NCBI GenBank assembly: GCA_016217545.1
Contig: JACRHT010000017.1
Coordinates: 558,001 to 622,000 of the forward strand
From: Opitutia bacterium
GTDB lineage: Bacteria; Verrucomicrobiota; Verrucomicrobiia; Opitutales; Opitutaceae
DNA length: 64,000 nt
Direction: 5' to 3'
Below, piece after piece: positions 16,846-30,245 of the stretch. Below the pieces are notes generated by a model. That model worked only from the letters and a program-made list of their open reading frames with translations, was not told the DNA's origin and ran no database searches. The first letter of the stretch is position 1, and each line of letters begins with the position of its first letter. The translations under genes were made by a program, and so were the position numbers.

Positions 16846-18837
16846 ATGCGCTCCAAAGTCACCGTCGTCCTCCTTTTCCTGAACGTCGTCCTGTTCTTCT
16901 ACATCTTCCGCTACGAGGAACAGTGGCGCGCGGAAAAAGCGCAGCTCGAGACCCGGCGCCGCGTGCTCGGCGCCGAGACGTCCAACATCGAGAAATTCAC
17001 CCGCACCAGCCGCAACGCCCCCACCATTGCCATCGAGAAAAACAAGGAAGGCGCGTGGATCGTCACGCAACCGTTCGCCTGGCCCGCCAATCCCCACGCC
17101 GTCGCGCGCATCCTCAACGAACTCCAGCTCCTCGAAAACGAAACCAGCTTCGCCGTCGCCGACCTCGACAAAAGCGGCCGCTCCCTCGCCGACTACGACC
17201 TCGCCGACCCGGTGATGACCTTCACCTTCACCTCCGCCGGCAAATCCTACGCGCTGAAGATCGGCAAAGGCACCGAGACCGCCAACCGCCTCTACGTCCT
17301 CTCTCCCGACGGCAGCCGCATCCACGTCGTCAGCCGCACGCTCGCCGACAGCCTCGGCCTCCCCGCCGAGCAACTCCGCTCCGAATCGATCTTCACCGTG
17401 CCCGTCTTCGAAGTGCGCGCCCTCGTCGTCCAGACCTCCAGCGCCAAAGTCCGCATCCGCCGCGACCCGAAGCACTGGACTTTCGAGACCCCCATCAACA
17501 CCCGCGGCAACAAGCCGGAAACCGAAACCACCATCGCCGCCCTCACCGGCCTCCAAGTCAGCCGCTTTCTCGAAGCGCGCGACGCCGACCCCGCCAAGAC
17601 CGGCCTCGCCTCCCCGCAGCTCCGCCTCACGCTCGACGGCAACGCCCGCCGCGAAACCCTGCTCATCGGCAACCTCGCCTCCGCCGCCCCCGCTCCCGGC
17701 ACCATCGGCACCGTCGAAGTCTACGCCAAGCTCGAGGACAAGCCCGCCGTCTTCGTGACCCGCCTCACCGCCGGTCAGAGCCAGAGCAACAAGGAGCAAA
17801 TGGGCTTCCTCGACCGCCTCGCCCGCGCGCAGGAAACCCTCCGCGACCGCCACGTGCTCGATTTCGATTTCGCCGACGTCACCTCGCTCACGCTCGCCGC
17901 GCCCGACCGCGCCGAACTCACCCTCCAACGCCTCGACGCCACCCAAGCCACCGAAGCCTGGCAAGTCGTCGTCCGCGGCGCCACCGGCCAGGTCCCGCAG
18001 ACCATCCCCGCCGACACCGCGATCGTGCAGGACTTCCTCCAGCGCCTGAAACTCCTCTCCGCGACCCAATTCCTCAGCGACGCCCCGTCCGCCGCCGATC
18101 TCGAGAGCTTCGGCTTCAATCGCCCCGAACGCGAAATCACCCTCAACCTCCGCACCGGCGGCGGCCCTACCGGCGCCGATGCCTCCTCGGCCACACTCCA
18201 GATCGGCACCAAGCCCGCCGCACCCGGCGTCGCCTACGCCCGCGTCGCCAACGCCCCCTACGTCTACGAGATCGACACCGATCTCCTCGAAGACGTCCCG
18301 GTCACCGCGCTGCATTTCCGCCAGCGCGTGCTCCGCGAACTCCCCGAAGGCACCCACGTCGTCGGCCTCACCCTCACCGATCTCTCCACCAACACCGTCG
18401 TCATCGCTCTCAACGCCGCGCCCGGCGGCGAACTCACCGCCGCCAGCATCGCCGCCTCCGACGCGCCCGAGGCCAAGCGCCCGCACCTCGCCACGCTCCT
18501 CGCCGAGATGCGCAAGCTCCGCGCCAAGCGCTTTGTCGCCGACACCTTCGATCCCGCGCGCGCCTCCTCCAACGGCAGCAATCCCGCCTGGCGCTACCGG
18601 CTCGACGTCGCCCTTACCCTCGCCGGCGGCAACGCGCAAACGGTCACGTCCAAACTTAACCTCACCGAGCGCCTCGGCGGCACCACGCAACTCGCCGGCA
18701 CCGAGGAATTCGGCGGCGTCACCTACGAAGTCCCGCAGGAACTGGTCGACGCGATCTTCGCCCTGACTTACGCGGACAAAAACGATCCCGGCCCGCCGCC
18801 CGCCGCGCCCGCCCCGACCGAAAAACCCAAGGGCTGA
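16846..18837 (+). CDS. DUF4340-domain membrane-anchored protein
   Basis: A 663-residue protein with a single N-terminal membrane helix (VTVVLLFLNVVLFFYIF, residues 4-20) and the rest presumably extracytoplasmic. The DUF4340 pattern is visible as repeated modules of a beta-rich fold: IEKNKEGAWIVTQPFAWPAN, LADYDLADPVMTFTF, YALKIGKGTETANRLYV, and again from about residue 320. DUF4340 genes regularly follow gldG-type genes, which fits here. It ends in a Pro/Lys-rich tail (TEKPKG). The role is unknown beyond association with this ABC system. Confidence 0.85.
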   Translation: MRSKVTVVLLFLNVVLFFYIFRYEEQWRAEKAQLETRRRVLGAETSNIEKFTRTSRNAPTIAIEKNKEGAWIVTQPFAWPANPHAVARILNELQLLENETSFAVADLDKSGRSLADYDLADPVMTFTFTSAGKSYALKIGKGTETANRLYVLSPDGSRIHVVSRTLADSLGLPAEQLRSESIFTVPVFEVRALVVQTSSAKVRIRRDPKHWTFETPINTRGNKPETETTIAALTGLQVSRFLEARDADPAKTGLASPQLRLTLDGNARRETLLIGNLASAAPAPGTIGTVEVYAKLEDKPAVFVTRLTAGQSQSNKEQMGFLDRLARAQETLRDRHVLDFDFADVTSLTLAAPDRAELTLQRLDATQATEAWQVVVRGATGQVPQTIPADTAIVQDFLQRLKLLSATQFLSDAPSAADLESFGFNRPEREITLNLRTGGGPTGADASSATLQIGTKPAAPGVAYARVANAPYVYEIDTDLLEDVPVTALHFRQRVLRELPEGTHVVGLTLTDLSTNTVVIALNAAPGGELTAASIAASDAPEAKRPHLATLLAEMRKLRAKRFVADTFDPARASSNGSNPAWRYRLDVALTLAGGNAQTVTSKLNLTERLGGTTQLAGTEEFGGVTYEVPQELVDAIFALTYADKNDPGPPPAAPAPTEKPKG

Positions 18838-18913
18838 TCCCGCGGAACCACCGCGCCGCCGGCGACTCCACCGCTCGCCCGCGCCCTCCGCTTCTCGTCC
18901 TCCGTCTTCCGCC

Positions 18914-21718
18914 TTGTCCACCCAACGCCCAGGTCACGTCGCCTCCGCCACGCGCTTCTGCCTGTCGTGCGCCGGCACGCTCGCGTGCTGGGCGTTGTGG
19001 ATCGTCCTGAGCCTCACGCTCGCCGCCGAAATCTGGATCGCACTCGCGCACGAGCTGCCCGTCCCGTCCTTCGTCACGCGCACGCTCGACGCGCGGCTCG
19101 CCGACGCGAACCTCGCCGCCACCTTCGCCCGCGCGCAATTCGATCCCACGGGCAAAATCCTCCTCGAAGGCGTGCGCCTCCGCTCGCGCCAGTTCGACGA
19201 CCCGCTGCTCACCGGCCGCACCCTCTACGTGCGCAAGGGCATCTGGTCCTACCTTTCCGGCCAGCACGCCCCCGAGGAAATCCGCCTCGACGGCGGCACG
19301 CTCCAACTCCCCGCCCTCCTCTCGCCCAGCGGCGTCGCCGAGCCCGTGCTGCGCGAGATCAGCGTCACGCTCCGCCTCGAACAAAACCTCGTCCACGTCG
19401 ACCAGCTGAACTTTCGCGTCGGCAACCTCCTTGTCACCGCCCGCGGCGACATCCAGCTGCCCCCGCGCACCGGCACGCCGCCCGACGCCGCCAAAATCAT
19501 CGGCGAAGCGCTCCGCTACGGTCAGCGTCTCGTCCGTGAGCTGCCGAAACTCGAACGGCTCGAACACCCGCGCCTCGCCGCCGTGATCGAATTCCGCCCC
19601 GGCGTCGGCCACGTCGCCCAACTCGATCTCACCGCCGACGCCGTGCGCTCCGCCGAAAACTGGCCGGTGACCGCGACCGGTTTCCACGCGCGCACCACGC
19701 TGCGGCTCGACGGCACGGAGGCCCGCCCGCTGCGCCTCCGCTTCCACGCCGATCGCCTCCTTGTGCACGATCAAATCGCGATCGAGCAACCCCGCGGCCT
19801 GATCACCACGGAAATCTCCCCGCTCTCGGGCACGCCGCCGCGCTCCGCCGTCGTGCGGCTCACCGCCGACCGCGTCACCGCCTACAACGAGCAAGTCGAA
19901 CAGCCCGTGATCCAGCTCAACTGGGAGCAGGACAAACCCATCCGCGCCGCGCTGGAAGTCCGCGCGCACCACGTCGCCTTCGCGCTCTCCGCCGAGGCCG
20001 ACCTCGCCCGCCAAATCGCGCAGCTCCACTTCGACGGCCGCGTGCCGCCGTCGCTCGTCGACGCCGTGCTGCCCGTCCGCACGCCGAAGCTCGCGCCGTA
20101 TTTCGTGTTCAGCGACCCCGTCGACGTCCACGCCGACGTCTTCTTCGGCCAGGGCTGGAAGTTCGAGCAGCTGCAGTCGCGCGTCCGCGCGCAACGCCTC
20201 GACTCGCGCGGCGTGAAAGTCACGCACGCCCGCGGCCGCATCGACGTCGACAGCGACGGCAACTTCCTCGCCTACGATGCCATCGCGCGCATCGGGGAGA
20301 ACTACGGCCGCGGCAGCTACTTCATGAATTTCCGCACGTGGGACTACCGCTTCCTCCTGCGCGGCTCGCTCCAACCCGACTCGATCTCCGGCTGGTTCCG
20401 CTCGGATTGGTGGCCGAAATTCTGGGAAGCCAACTTCGCGTTCGCGAGCGCTCCGCCCGATGCCGACGTCGACGTGATCGGCAACTGGCGCAACGTCACC
20501 AAGGTCGCCTACTACGGCAGCACCGAAGCGGTCACGGCCAAGGTCCTCGGCGCCGATTTCGAGCGCGCGCACGCCATCGTCTTTCTGCGGCCGCAATACG
20601 TCCACGCCTTCGACCTGCGCGTCGAGCGCGCCGGCGGCGCCCAGCGCGCGAGCGGCTGGTTCAAGCGCTACGCCGACCCCGCGACGCGCGAGCAACGCCG
20701 CCTCGAGTTCGACCTCGCCGGCAACCTCGAGCCGGAAACCTTGCGCCACCTCGGCAAGGAGACCGCCGAGACGTTGCTGAAATCCTGGAGCTTCGGCCGG
20801 CCCGCCGACGTGCACTTCTGGGGCGCCACGGATTTCGTGAACGGCAAGAGTTCGCCCGAGCTGCGCTTCACCGGCGCCGCCAACGGCGGGTTGAGTTATG
20901 AGGGATTTCCCCTCGAGAGCATCGAGGCCGAGGGTGGCGCGAGCGGCCCCGAAGTGCGCCTCGACCGCATCCTCATCGGCGTCGCCGGCGGCCGCGGCAC
21001 CGCCAAGGCTTCCTACTCCTCCGCTGCCGGCGCGCGAAAGCTCGGCTTCGATTTCTACATCGAGAACGCCGACATGGTGCGCGCCATCCGGGCGATGCAT
21101 GAGTTCGAAGCCGCACGCGGCGGCACCGACGCGAACGTCTCGCCGAACAAGGAACTCCTCAAGCGCGCCAGCGGCGGCAAACTCCAGTTCGCCGTTTCCG
21201 CGAACGGCAATCCCGACGACGTGAAATCCTTCGTCGGCAGCGGCAACGTCCAACTCGCCGGCGCGGAACTCGGCGAGGTGCACCTGTTCGGCCTGTTGTC
21301 GCAGGTGCTCAGCAGCCTGTCCCTGAATTTCTCGTCGCTGAAACTCGATACGCTGCGCGCCAGCTACAAACTCGAGAACGGCCTCGTCACCTTCCCCGAC
21401 ATCCGCGTCACCGGTCCGACCGCCCTCATTGAAGGCAAGGGCGACTACCGGCTCAGCGACCGCACGCTCAACTTCACCGCGAAGTTCAAACCCTACGAGG
21501 AGAACCGGAACCCGCTCACGTTCGTCGTCGGCATTGTCGTCAATCCCCTCGCGAGCATCCTCGATCTCCGCCTGACCGGCCCGATCCAAAAACCCAATTG
21601 GTCGGTCTCGATCCTCGGCAGCGGCGGTGCCGGCCGCACGCCGGAAAAGCCCGCCGAACCCGCTCCCGCCACCGAAAAGAAGCCCAGCCCCGAGCCCAAG
21701 CCCTCGAGCGGGCCATAA
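18914..21718 (+). CDS. AsmA/TamB-like large envelope protein
   Basis: A 934-residue product with one N-terminal membrane helix (residues about 19-45) followed by a long, almost wholly beta-strand extracytoplasmic region. The C-terminal part (residues about 740-900; SGGKLQFAVSANGNP, KGDYRLSDRTLNFTAKFKP, VNPLASILDLRLTGPIQKPNW) matches the AsmA C-terminal domain, which in AsmA/TamB/YhdP proteins forms a groove for lipid transport across the periplasm. The middle LRLDGTEARPLRLRF and DRVTAYNEQVEQP modules look like repeats of the same fold. It starts at a TTG (18914), 76 bases after the DUF4340 gene; no better ATG or GTG keeps the helix. It ends in a Pro/Lys-rich tail. Confidence 0.8.
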   Translation: MSTQRPGHVASATRFCLSCAGTLACWALWIVLSLTLAAEIWIALAHELPVPSFVTRTLDARLADANLAATFARAQFDPTGKILLEGVRLRSRQFDDPLLTGRTLYVRKGIWSYLSGQHAPEEIRLDGGTLQLPALLSPSGVAEPVLREISVTLRLEQNLVHVDQLNFRVGNLLVTARGDIQLPPRTGTPPDAAKIIGEALRYGQRLVRELPKLERLEHPRLAAVIEFRPGVGHVAQLDLTADAVRSAENWPVTATGFHARTTLRLDGTEARPLRLRFHADRLLVHDQIAIEQPRGLITTEISPLSGTPPRSAVVRLTADRVTAYNEQVEQPVIQLNWEQDKPIRAALEVRAHHVAFALSAEADLARQIAQLHFDGRVPPSLVDAVLPVRTPKLAPYFVFSDPVDVHADVFFGQGWKFEQLQSRVRAQRLDSRGVKVTHARGRIDVDSDGNFLAYDAIARIGENYGRGSYFMNFRTWDYRFLLRGSLQPDSISGWFRSDWWPKFWEANFAFASAPPDADVDVIGNWRNVTKVAYYGSTEAVTAKVLGADFERAHAIVFLRPQYVHAFDLRVERAGGAQRASGWFKRYADPATREQRRLEFDLAGNLEPETLRHLGKETAETLLKSWSFGRPADVHFWGATDFVNGKSSPELRFTGAANGGLSYEGFPLESIEAEGGASGPEVRLDRILIGVAGGRGTAKASYSSAAGARKLGFDFYIENADMVRAIRAMHEFEAARGGTDANVSPNKELLKRASGGKLQFAVSANGNPDDVKSFVGSGNVQLAGAELGEVHLFGLLSQVLSSLSLNFSSLKLDTLRASYKLENGLVTFPDIRVTGPTALIEGKGDYRLSDRTLNFTAKFKPYEENRNPLTFVVGIVVNPLASILDLRLTGPIQKPNWSVSILGSGGAGRTPEKPAEPAPATEKKPSPEPKPSSGP

Positions 21719-21816
21719 CTCCTCAGCTGCACTGAACGACAGCTGAAATGTTCGCTAGGTAGAAACACCTATTTCATTGCTAACCGCATCGGGCTCCACG
21801 TAGGTTCTGGGGCTCA

Positions 21817-25746
<3,930 letters not shown>

Positions 25747-25819
25747 TCGAGGCGACACACGCCTCGAAGTTTGACCGCTGCGCGCCCACCGCCAGCGTCC
25801 AGCGCGCATCAAACACGCC

Positions 25820-26584
25820 ATGATTTTTCCCCACATCGGCCCACCACCAAGGTCCAACCCGCCTCGGCGTTGGCTATCGCGCGCTTTCACGGGAACACTC
25901 GTCGCGATGTTCAGTTGCGTTGCCTCCAGCCACTCCGCAACCCGGCACGCGCCCGCCAATCTCACCCACTCGTTCTCCGTGCAAGGTATCGAGGTGAGCT
26001 ATGAAGTGCCGTCCACCTTCGCGCTCGGCTACAGCGGCCAAGCCTCAACCGTGACGATTCAGCCGGACGATCCGCGCGTCCTCCACCACCCGCGCGGTCT
26101 GCTGGCGAGGAACGTCGCCACCTACTACCACGACATGAAAGGGGACTTTCGCGACTGGTCGTTCACCGTGACGGTCTCAGTCTGCAAGCTGCCTCCGGAT
26201 TTTCCACCTCCGAAGGACCACATCCCCGACGCGGCGGCACTCACCACCGTCGACGAGCGCCAGTGGAAACTGAAGGACGGCACCGTGCGCAAAGTGTCGC
26301 CCCAATCGCGCGCGCTCCTCATCGGTCAGCTCGACCTCGTGGCCATCGACTCCACCACCTCGCTCAAAAGCGAGGAGCTCAAACTCGCAGACGGGGGGCT
26401 TGCCCTGACGTTTCCCACTTGCCGCTACTACGGCGCACTGAACGCCGACCACTTGATCTGCTTCAGCATGGGATACTCTGGCAAGGCGCGGATCACCCCG
26501 GCGGAGATGCAGCGCGCACTCGTCGCCACGGAAGCGATCATCGCGACGCTGAAGATCGATCGACCCGGCGACGCTCCGCGCTGA
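25820..26584 (+). CDS. Secreted protein of unknown function
   Basis: A 254-residue protein with an arginine-rich N-terminus and a hydrophobic stretch (FTGTLVAMFSCVASSHSA) consistent with a signal peptide of about 40 residues. The mature part contains HDMKGDFRDWSFTVTVSVCKLPPDFPPP and a tryptophan/lysine segment ERQWKLKDGTVRKV. Two cysteines in the second half (FPTCRYYG and LICFSMG) could pair. I do not recognise the family. It starts 73 bases after the hybrid kinase on the same strand and converges with the sulfatase-like gene across 21 bases, so it is the last gene of its transcript. Confidence 0.65.
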   Translation: MIFPHIGPPPRSNPPRRWLSRAFTGTLVAMFSCVASSHSATRHAPANLTHSFSVQGIEVSYEVPSTFALGYSGQASTVTIQPDDPRVLHHPRGLLARNVATYYHDMKGDFRDWSFTVTVSVCKLPPDFPPPKDHIPDAAALTTVDERQWKLKDGTVRKVSPQSRALLIGQLDLVAIDSTTSLKSEELKLADGGLALTFPTCRYYGALNADHLICFSMGYSGKARITPAEMQRALVATEAIIATLKIDRPGDAPR

Positions 26585-26605
26585 ACCGACGCGCCCGCCG
26601 GCTCC

Positions 26606-27823
26606 TCACACCCACCGCAGCAGCTCCCGCATTTCCTCCGACCTCGCCGGTTCCTCGGCGAGGTTTCTCATTTCCAGCGGGTCGCGCTCGAGATCGAAGA
26701 ACAGCCACGGCGCCTCGCGACCGTCGGGCTCGCGGCGCAACACGACCTTGTGCTGCGCCGTGCGAAAGCCGCGCCACGCGTGCGGACATTGCAGCGGAAT
26801 CTCTGTCGCGCTCGGCATCGAGATCGCCGCGCTGTCGCGCTTGCACACCCATTCGCGCCCTGCCGCCCACGCCACCGCCATGTGCGGCAGGTCGACGAGA
26901 CTCACGGGCGCCTCATCGCGCCGTCCTCTGTTCTCCGTCCTCAGACCTCGGATCAGCAGCGGCACGCGCACGCTCTCCTCGTGCGGCCACGCCTTGCGAA
27001 AAAGCCCGTGGCTGCCGTGCATGTCGCCGTGCACCGACGTGAAGGCCACGATGGTTTCGCTCAGATCGACCTCCGCCAGCAATCGCCCGATCGCACGGTC
27101 CGTCGCTTCGATGTGCGCATAGTAACCCGCGAGTTCGTCGCGGGTTTTCCTCTCGATCTCGCCGCCGAGCGGCACGTTCGCGCGCAACTTGATCTCGCTC
27201 GCTCGGGCCTCGTGCACGTGCGGCGCGGGCGCGTGATACGGCGGGTGCGGCGCCTCGAGGCTGACGACGCAAAACGCCGGCGCGTCGTGCCGCTCGCGCA
27301 GCCAATCCGCCGCGCGGTGCACCAACACGTCCGCCTGATAGCCTTTGAAGTGTTTCGGCTCCGGCAAGCGTGTGCCGTGCAGCCACGGATCGTTGAGCAG
27401 GAATCCGCCCTCGAATCCCTCCCACAACCCAAAGCCGCCGCGCGCGTCCGACGGCACTATTTGTTTCGCGTGCACATCGCCCACGAAGGGCGCCGTGCGG
27501 TCGCGCTCGCTCAGGTGCCATTTGCCGAACCACGCCGTGCGATAGCCGCGATCGCCCATCGCGTGCGCGACGGTGCGCGACGTTTTCGGCAACGCGTCCC
27601 AGTAATTGCTCACCCCGTTTTCAGGGCAGAATTTGCCGGTCAACAGCGCCGCGCGCGCCTGCGGGCCCAGCGGGTGCGGCGTGACGGCTTGCGTGAAGTT
27701 GACCGCCTCGCTCGCGAAGCCGTCGAGCCACGGCGTGCGTGCGTTCGCATCGCCGGCATGGCCAAACGCCTGCGCACGCCACTGGGTGGTGACGATCCAG
27801 AGAATATGGGGCCGCGCGCTCAC
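26606..27823 (-). CDS. Sulfatase-fold protein lacking the catalytic nucleophile and two metal ligands
   Basis: A 405-residue member of the alkaline phosphatase/sulfatase superfamily, similar throughout to cytoplasmic arylsulfatase-type proteins: TPWLDGFASEAVNFTQA, GYRTAWFGKWHL (Lys101 and His103 kept), and HGLFRKAWPHEESVRVPLLIR. Key positions are changed. The first metal Asp of the usual TDQHR is Thr13 (TTQWR). The formylglycine Cys/Ser of CxPxR is Gly53 (LGPQAR). The usual SDHGD is SVHGD, with Val264 replacing the metal Asp. A conventional sulfatase mechanism is therefore excluded, yet the frame is intact and well conserved. It has no signal peptide. The function is unknown; a binding or regulatory role is possible. 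Confidence 0.85.
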   Translation of the reverse strand: MSARPHILWIVTTQWRAQAFGHAGDANARTPWLDGFASEAVNFTQAVTPHPLGPQARAALLTGKFCPENGVSNYWDALPKTSRTVAHAMGDRGYRTAWFGKWHLSERDRTAPFVGDVHAKQIVPSDARGGFGLWEGFEGGFLLNDPWLHGTRLPEPKHFKGYQADVLVHRAADWLRERHDAPAFCVVSLEAPHPPYHAPAPHVHEARASEIKLRANVPLGGEIERKTRDELAGYYAHIEATDRAIGRLLAEVDLSETIVAFTSVHGDMHGSHGLFRKAWPHEESVRVPLLIRGLRTENRGRRDEAPVSLVDLPHMAVAWAAGREWVCKRDSAAISMPSATEIPLQCPHAWRGFRTAQHKVVLRREPDGREAPWLFFDLERDPLEMRNLAEEPARSEEMRELLRWV

Positions 27824-27897
27824 GCGAAGGCATCAGAACGATTTTGCGCCCGAAGGCGATGCTCGCCTGCGCCGTGGCGCGGCGGCATGTCCACCGG

Positions 27898-29628
27898 CTA
27901 TTTCTGCGCCGGCGCCAGGAGCCCGCGCAACGCGACCGCGAGTTCGCCGAACGCGACGGGCTTGCGCAGGATTTCCCGCACGCCCAGCGCGCGCATGTCG
28001 TCCACTTCCGCCTGATCGATATAGCCCGAGATGAGCATCACAGGCATCAGCGGCGCCCGCGCGAGAACTTGGCGCGCGAGTTCGCGTCCGGACATCGAGG
28101 GCATCGCGAAGTCCGTCACGACCGCGTTGAACCGCTCGGGATTTTTCAGGAATTCCTCGAGGGCGCTGCGCGGGTGCGCGTGCTCCACCACCTTGTAGCC
28201 GAGATGCTCGATGATGCCGACGATCGCCGTGCGACTCTCCGCCTGATCGTCGACCACGAGCACGCATTCGCCGTCGCCTTCGGGCGCGACACTGCGGCTT
28301 TGCGCCGCGCTCCCGAGCGGCACGATCGGGAGCGCGAGGAGATGCACGCAGAACAAGCTGCCTTCGCCGAGGCGGCTGCGCACCGTAACCGCCCCGCGAT
28401 GCGATCGCACGATACTGTCCACGACGGCCAAACCCAATCCCGTGCCGCGACCGGGCGCCTTGGTCGTGTAGAACGGATCGAAAGTCCGATCGAGCGCCTC
28501 GGGCACGATGCCGCAACCATCGTCCTCGACGGAGAAGCAGACGACTTCACCCGCCGGCATGCCGGCGGGCAGTGCCGCCTGCTCCGGAGTCAGATTGGCC
28601 ACCGTCAATCGCACCGTCACGCGTCCCCCCGTGGGCGGGAGCGCCTGTGTCGCGTTGGTGCAGAGATTGACGAACACTTGGTAGAGCTGACTCGCGTCGG
28701 CGAGGACGGGCGGACAACCGTCGTCGATCTCCGCGACCAACCGCACCGACGCCGGCAAGGTCGAGCGGATCAGCGCGAGCGCCTCGGCCGCGACCTTCTG
28801 CATGCGAATCGGCGCGAGCAGGCTTTCCTGCCGGCGACCGAAAGTGAGGATTTGCTGCACGAGCCCCTTCGCGCGCAACCCGGCCTCCGTGGTTTGGTGC
28901 AGCCAGGCTTTCGCCTCGTGGCCGTCGGGCATCTGCAACTGCGCGAGTTCCACGAACCCCAGCATCCCGGTCAGGATGTTGTTGAAATCGTGCGCGATCC
29001 CGCCGGCCAGCGTGCCAAGGGATTCCATTTTCTGGGTCTGCCGCAGGCGCTGCTCGGCCGCCTGGCGGGCGGATTCGGCGCGACGTTGCGCCGTGACATC
29101 GCGGATCGCGGCGGCGATCACTCGCCCGCCAACGGTTTCGATCGGCGCGAGGCTGATCTCCACGGGGAAAACCTCGCCGGTCTTCCGCGCCGCGACCAAC
29201 GCGCCGTGCCGGTCGCGCATCGCCCGCGGCGTCGGCGACAGCATCACCGCCAAGTTGCCGGGACTCGCCGCCGCCAACGCTCGCGCCGTCCAGACCGCGG
29301 TGTTCTCGGGCTCCAACCGCCACCGCAATTCGACGGCGTCGCCCCCTGCGAGGAGTTCCAGCGCCGTGTCCGGCAGGTCGAACCCGGCATCGACGAGCGC
29401 CCGCCCGACGAAGTGCGAAGCCTCGCGGCCCGCGAGCCCGAGCAACCGGGGATTGACCGCGCGGACGACTTTATCCGCCCCCACGAGCATCGCGGGCGCA
29501 CCGAAGCAATCGAACAGGCAATGAAACGCGGCGACCAACACCTCGGGATCGCCAGACAAGACAGCGGGTTTCTCCATGGTGCAGCTACCGACAGCGCCGC
29601 GGTGGAAAAACCCGGGATGGGAAGGCAT
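27898..29628 (-). CDS. Cytoplasmic PAS hybrid histidine kinase with C-terminal receiver
   Basis: A 576-residue soluble hybrid kinase: PAS/PAC (residues about 30-180; TGEVFPVEISLAPIE), dimerisation domain with His213 in GGIAHDFNNILTG (the NtrB/PAS-kinase subclass), ATPase domain (FVNLCTNATQALP, DDGCGI, GRGTGLGLAVV), then a receiver with phospho-accepting Asp506 in TDFAMPSMSG. There is no membrane segment, so the signal is intracellular. The start at 29628 is preferred because GGAAG lies 7 bases upstream; an internal ATG at 29577 would remove only 17 unstructured residues. It reads toward the sulfatase-like gene across 74 bases. Its partners are unknown. Confidence 0.92.
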   Translation of the reverse strand: MPSHPGFFHRGAVGSCTMEKPAVLSGDPEVLVAAFHCLFDCFGAPAMLVGADKVVRAVNPRLLGLAGREASHFVGRALVDAGFDLPDTALELLAGGDAVELRWRLEPENTAVWTARALAAASPGNLAVMLSPTPRAMRDRHGALVAARKTGEVFPVEISLAPIETVGGRVIAAAIRDVTAQRRAESARQAAEQRLRQTQKMESLGTLAGGIAHDFNNILTGMLGFVELAQLQMPDGHEAKAWLHQTTEAGLRAKGLVQQILTFGRRQESLLAPIRMQKVAAEALALIRSTLPASVRLVAEIDDGCPPVLADASQLYQVFVNLCTNATQALPPTGGRVTVRLTVANLTPEQAALPAGMPAGEVVCFSVEDDGCGIVPEALDRTFDPFYTTKAPGRGTGLGLAVVDSIVRSHRGAVTVRSRLGEGSLFCVHLLALPIVPLGSAAQSRSVAPEGDGECVLVVDDQAESRTAIVGIIEHLGYKVVEHAHPRSALEEFLKNPERFNAVVTDFAMPSMSGRELARQVLARAPLMPVMLISGYIDQAEVDDMRALGVREILRKPVAFGELAVALRGLLAPAQK

Positions 29629-29792
29629 CGAGGCACTTCCACCGCACGAAAGGTGACCAACTAATTAAACGGAAATGCAGGCGCTGCGGGTGCCACAAAT
29701 TCAGCGCCGTCGTCACCTTCCATGCGCCAACCACCAACTCGCGACGCAAGGAGTGCGGAGCATTCCGCGCGCATCTGTGGCACTATCCGACC

Positions 29793-30185
29793 ATGGCATG
29801 GAAAGCCCTGGTCATCTTTGCGCTGATCGCGCTGGTGGAAACCGTCCACGGCAGCCTGCGCGTGCGCTACCTTAACCGCCCGCTCGGTGATCATCGCGCG
29901 CGGCAGGTCGGCGTCTTCACCGGCTCCGCCCTCATCCTCGCCATCGCGTGGCTCACCGCGCCTTGGCTCGCGGCGCCGAGCGCTGCGGCCGCGTGGGGCG
30001 TGGGCGGCTTGTGGCTCGGTCTGATGTTGGCCTTCGAGGTATGGGTGGGCCGCAGGCTGTTTCACGCCTCCTGGGCGCGCGTGTTCGCCGAGTTCGATCT
30101 CCGTCGCGGCGGGCTGCTCGGTTTCGGGATGCTCGTGCTGGCGGCGGCGCCTTGGCTGGCCGGCGTGGCCCGCGGGCTCTTTTAG
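29793..30185 (+). CDS. Small four-helix membrane protein
   Basis: A 130-residue very hydrophobic product with about four membrane helices (residues 4-20, 42-60, 64-84, 105-128). Conserved-looking polar motifs are ETVHGSLRVRYLNRPLGDHRARQ between the first and second helices and RRLFHASWARVFAEFDLRRGG between the third and fourth. The arginine-rich loops fix the topology with the termini probably outside. I do not recognise a named family. The gene stands alone between a divergent kinase and the asparaginase-like gene; a 60-base gap separates it from the latter, so the two may share a transcript. Confidence 0.7.
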   Translation: MAWKALVIFALIALVETVHGSLRVRYLNRPLGDHRARQVGVFTGSALILAIAWLTAPWLAAPSAAAAWGVGGLWLGLMLAFEVWVGRRLFHASWARVFAEFDLRRGGLLGFGMLVLAAAPWLAGVARGLF

Positions 30186-30245
30186 CCCGGAAGGCGGAAC
30201 GGAAAATCTTTGCGGCCGGACCGGCTTCCGCTTCATCGTCCGGCC

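Noticed and set aside
18719-21589. A 956-codon minus-strand open frame opposite the AsmA-like gene, and similar long antisense frames at 16762-18921 and 23299-25965
   Set aside because: They lie exactly antisense to strongly supported genes, are rich in Arg, Ala, Gly and Asp from GC-biased codon mirror effects, and show no domain.
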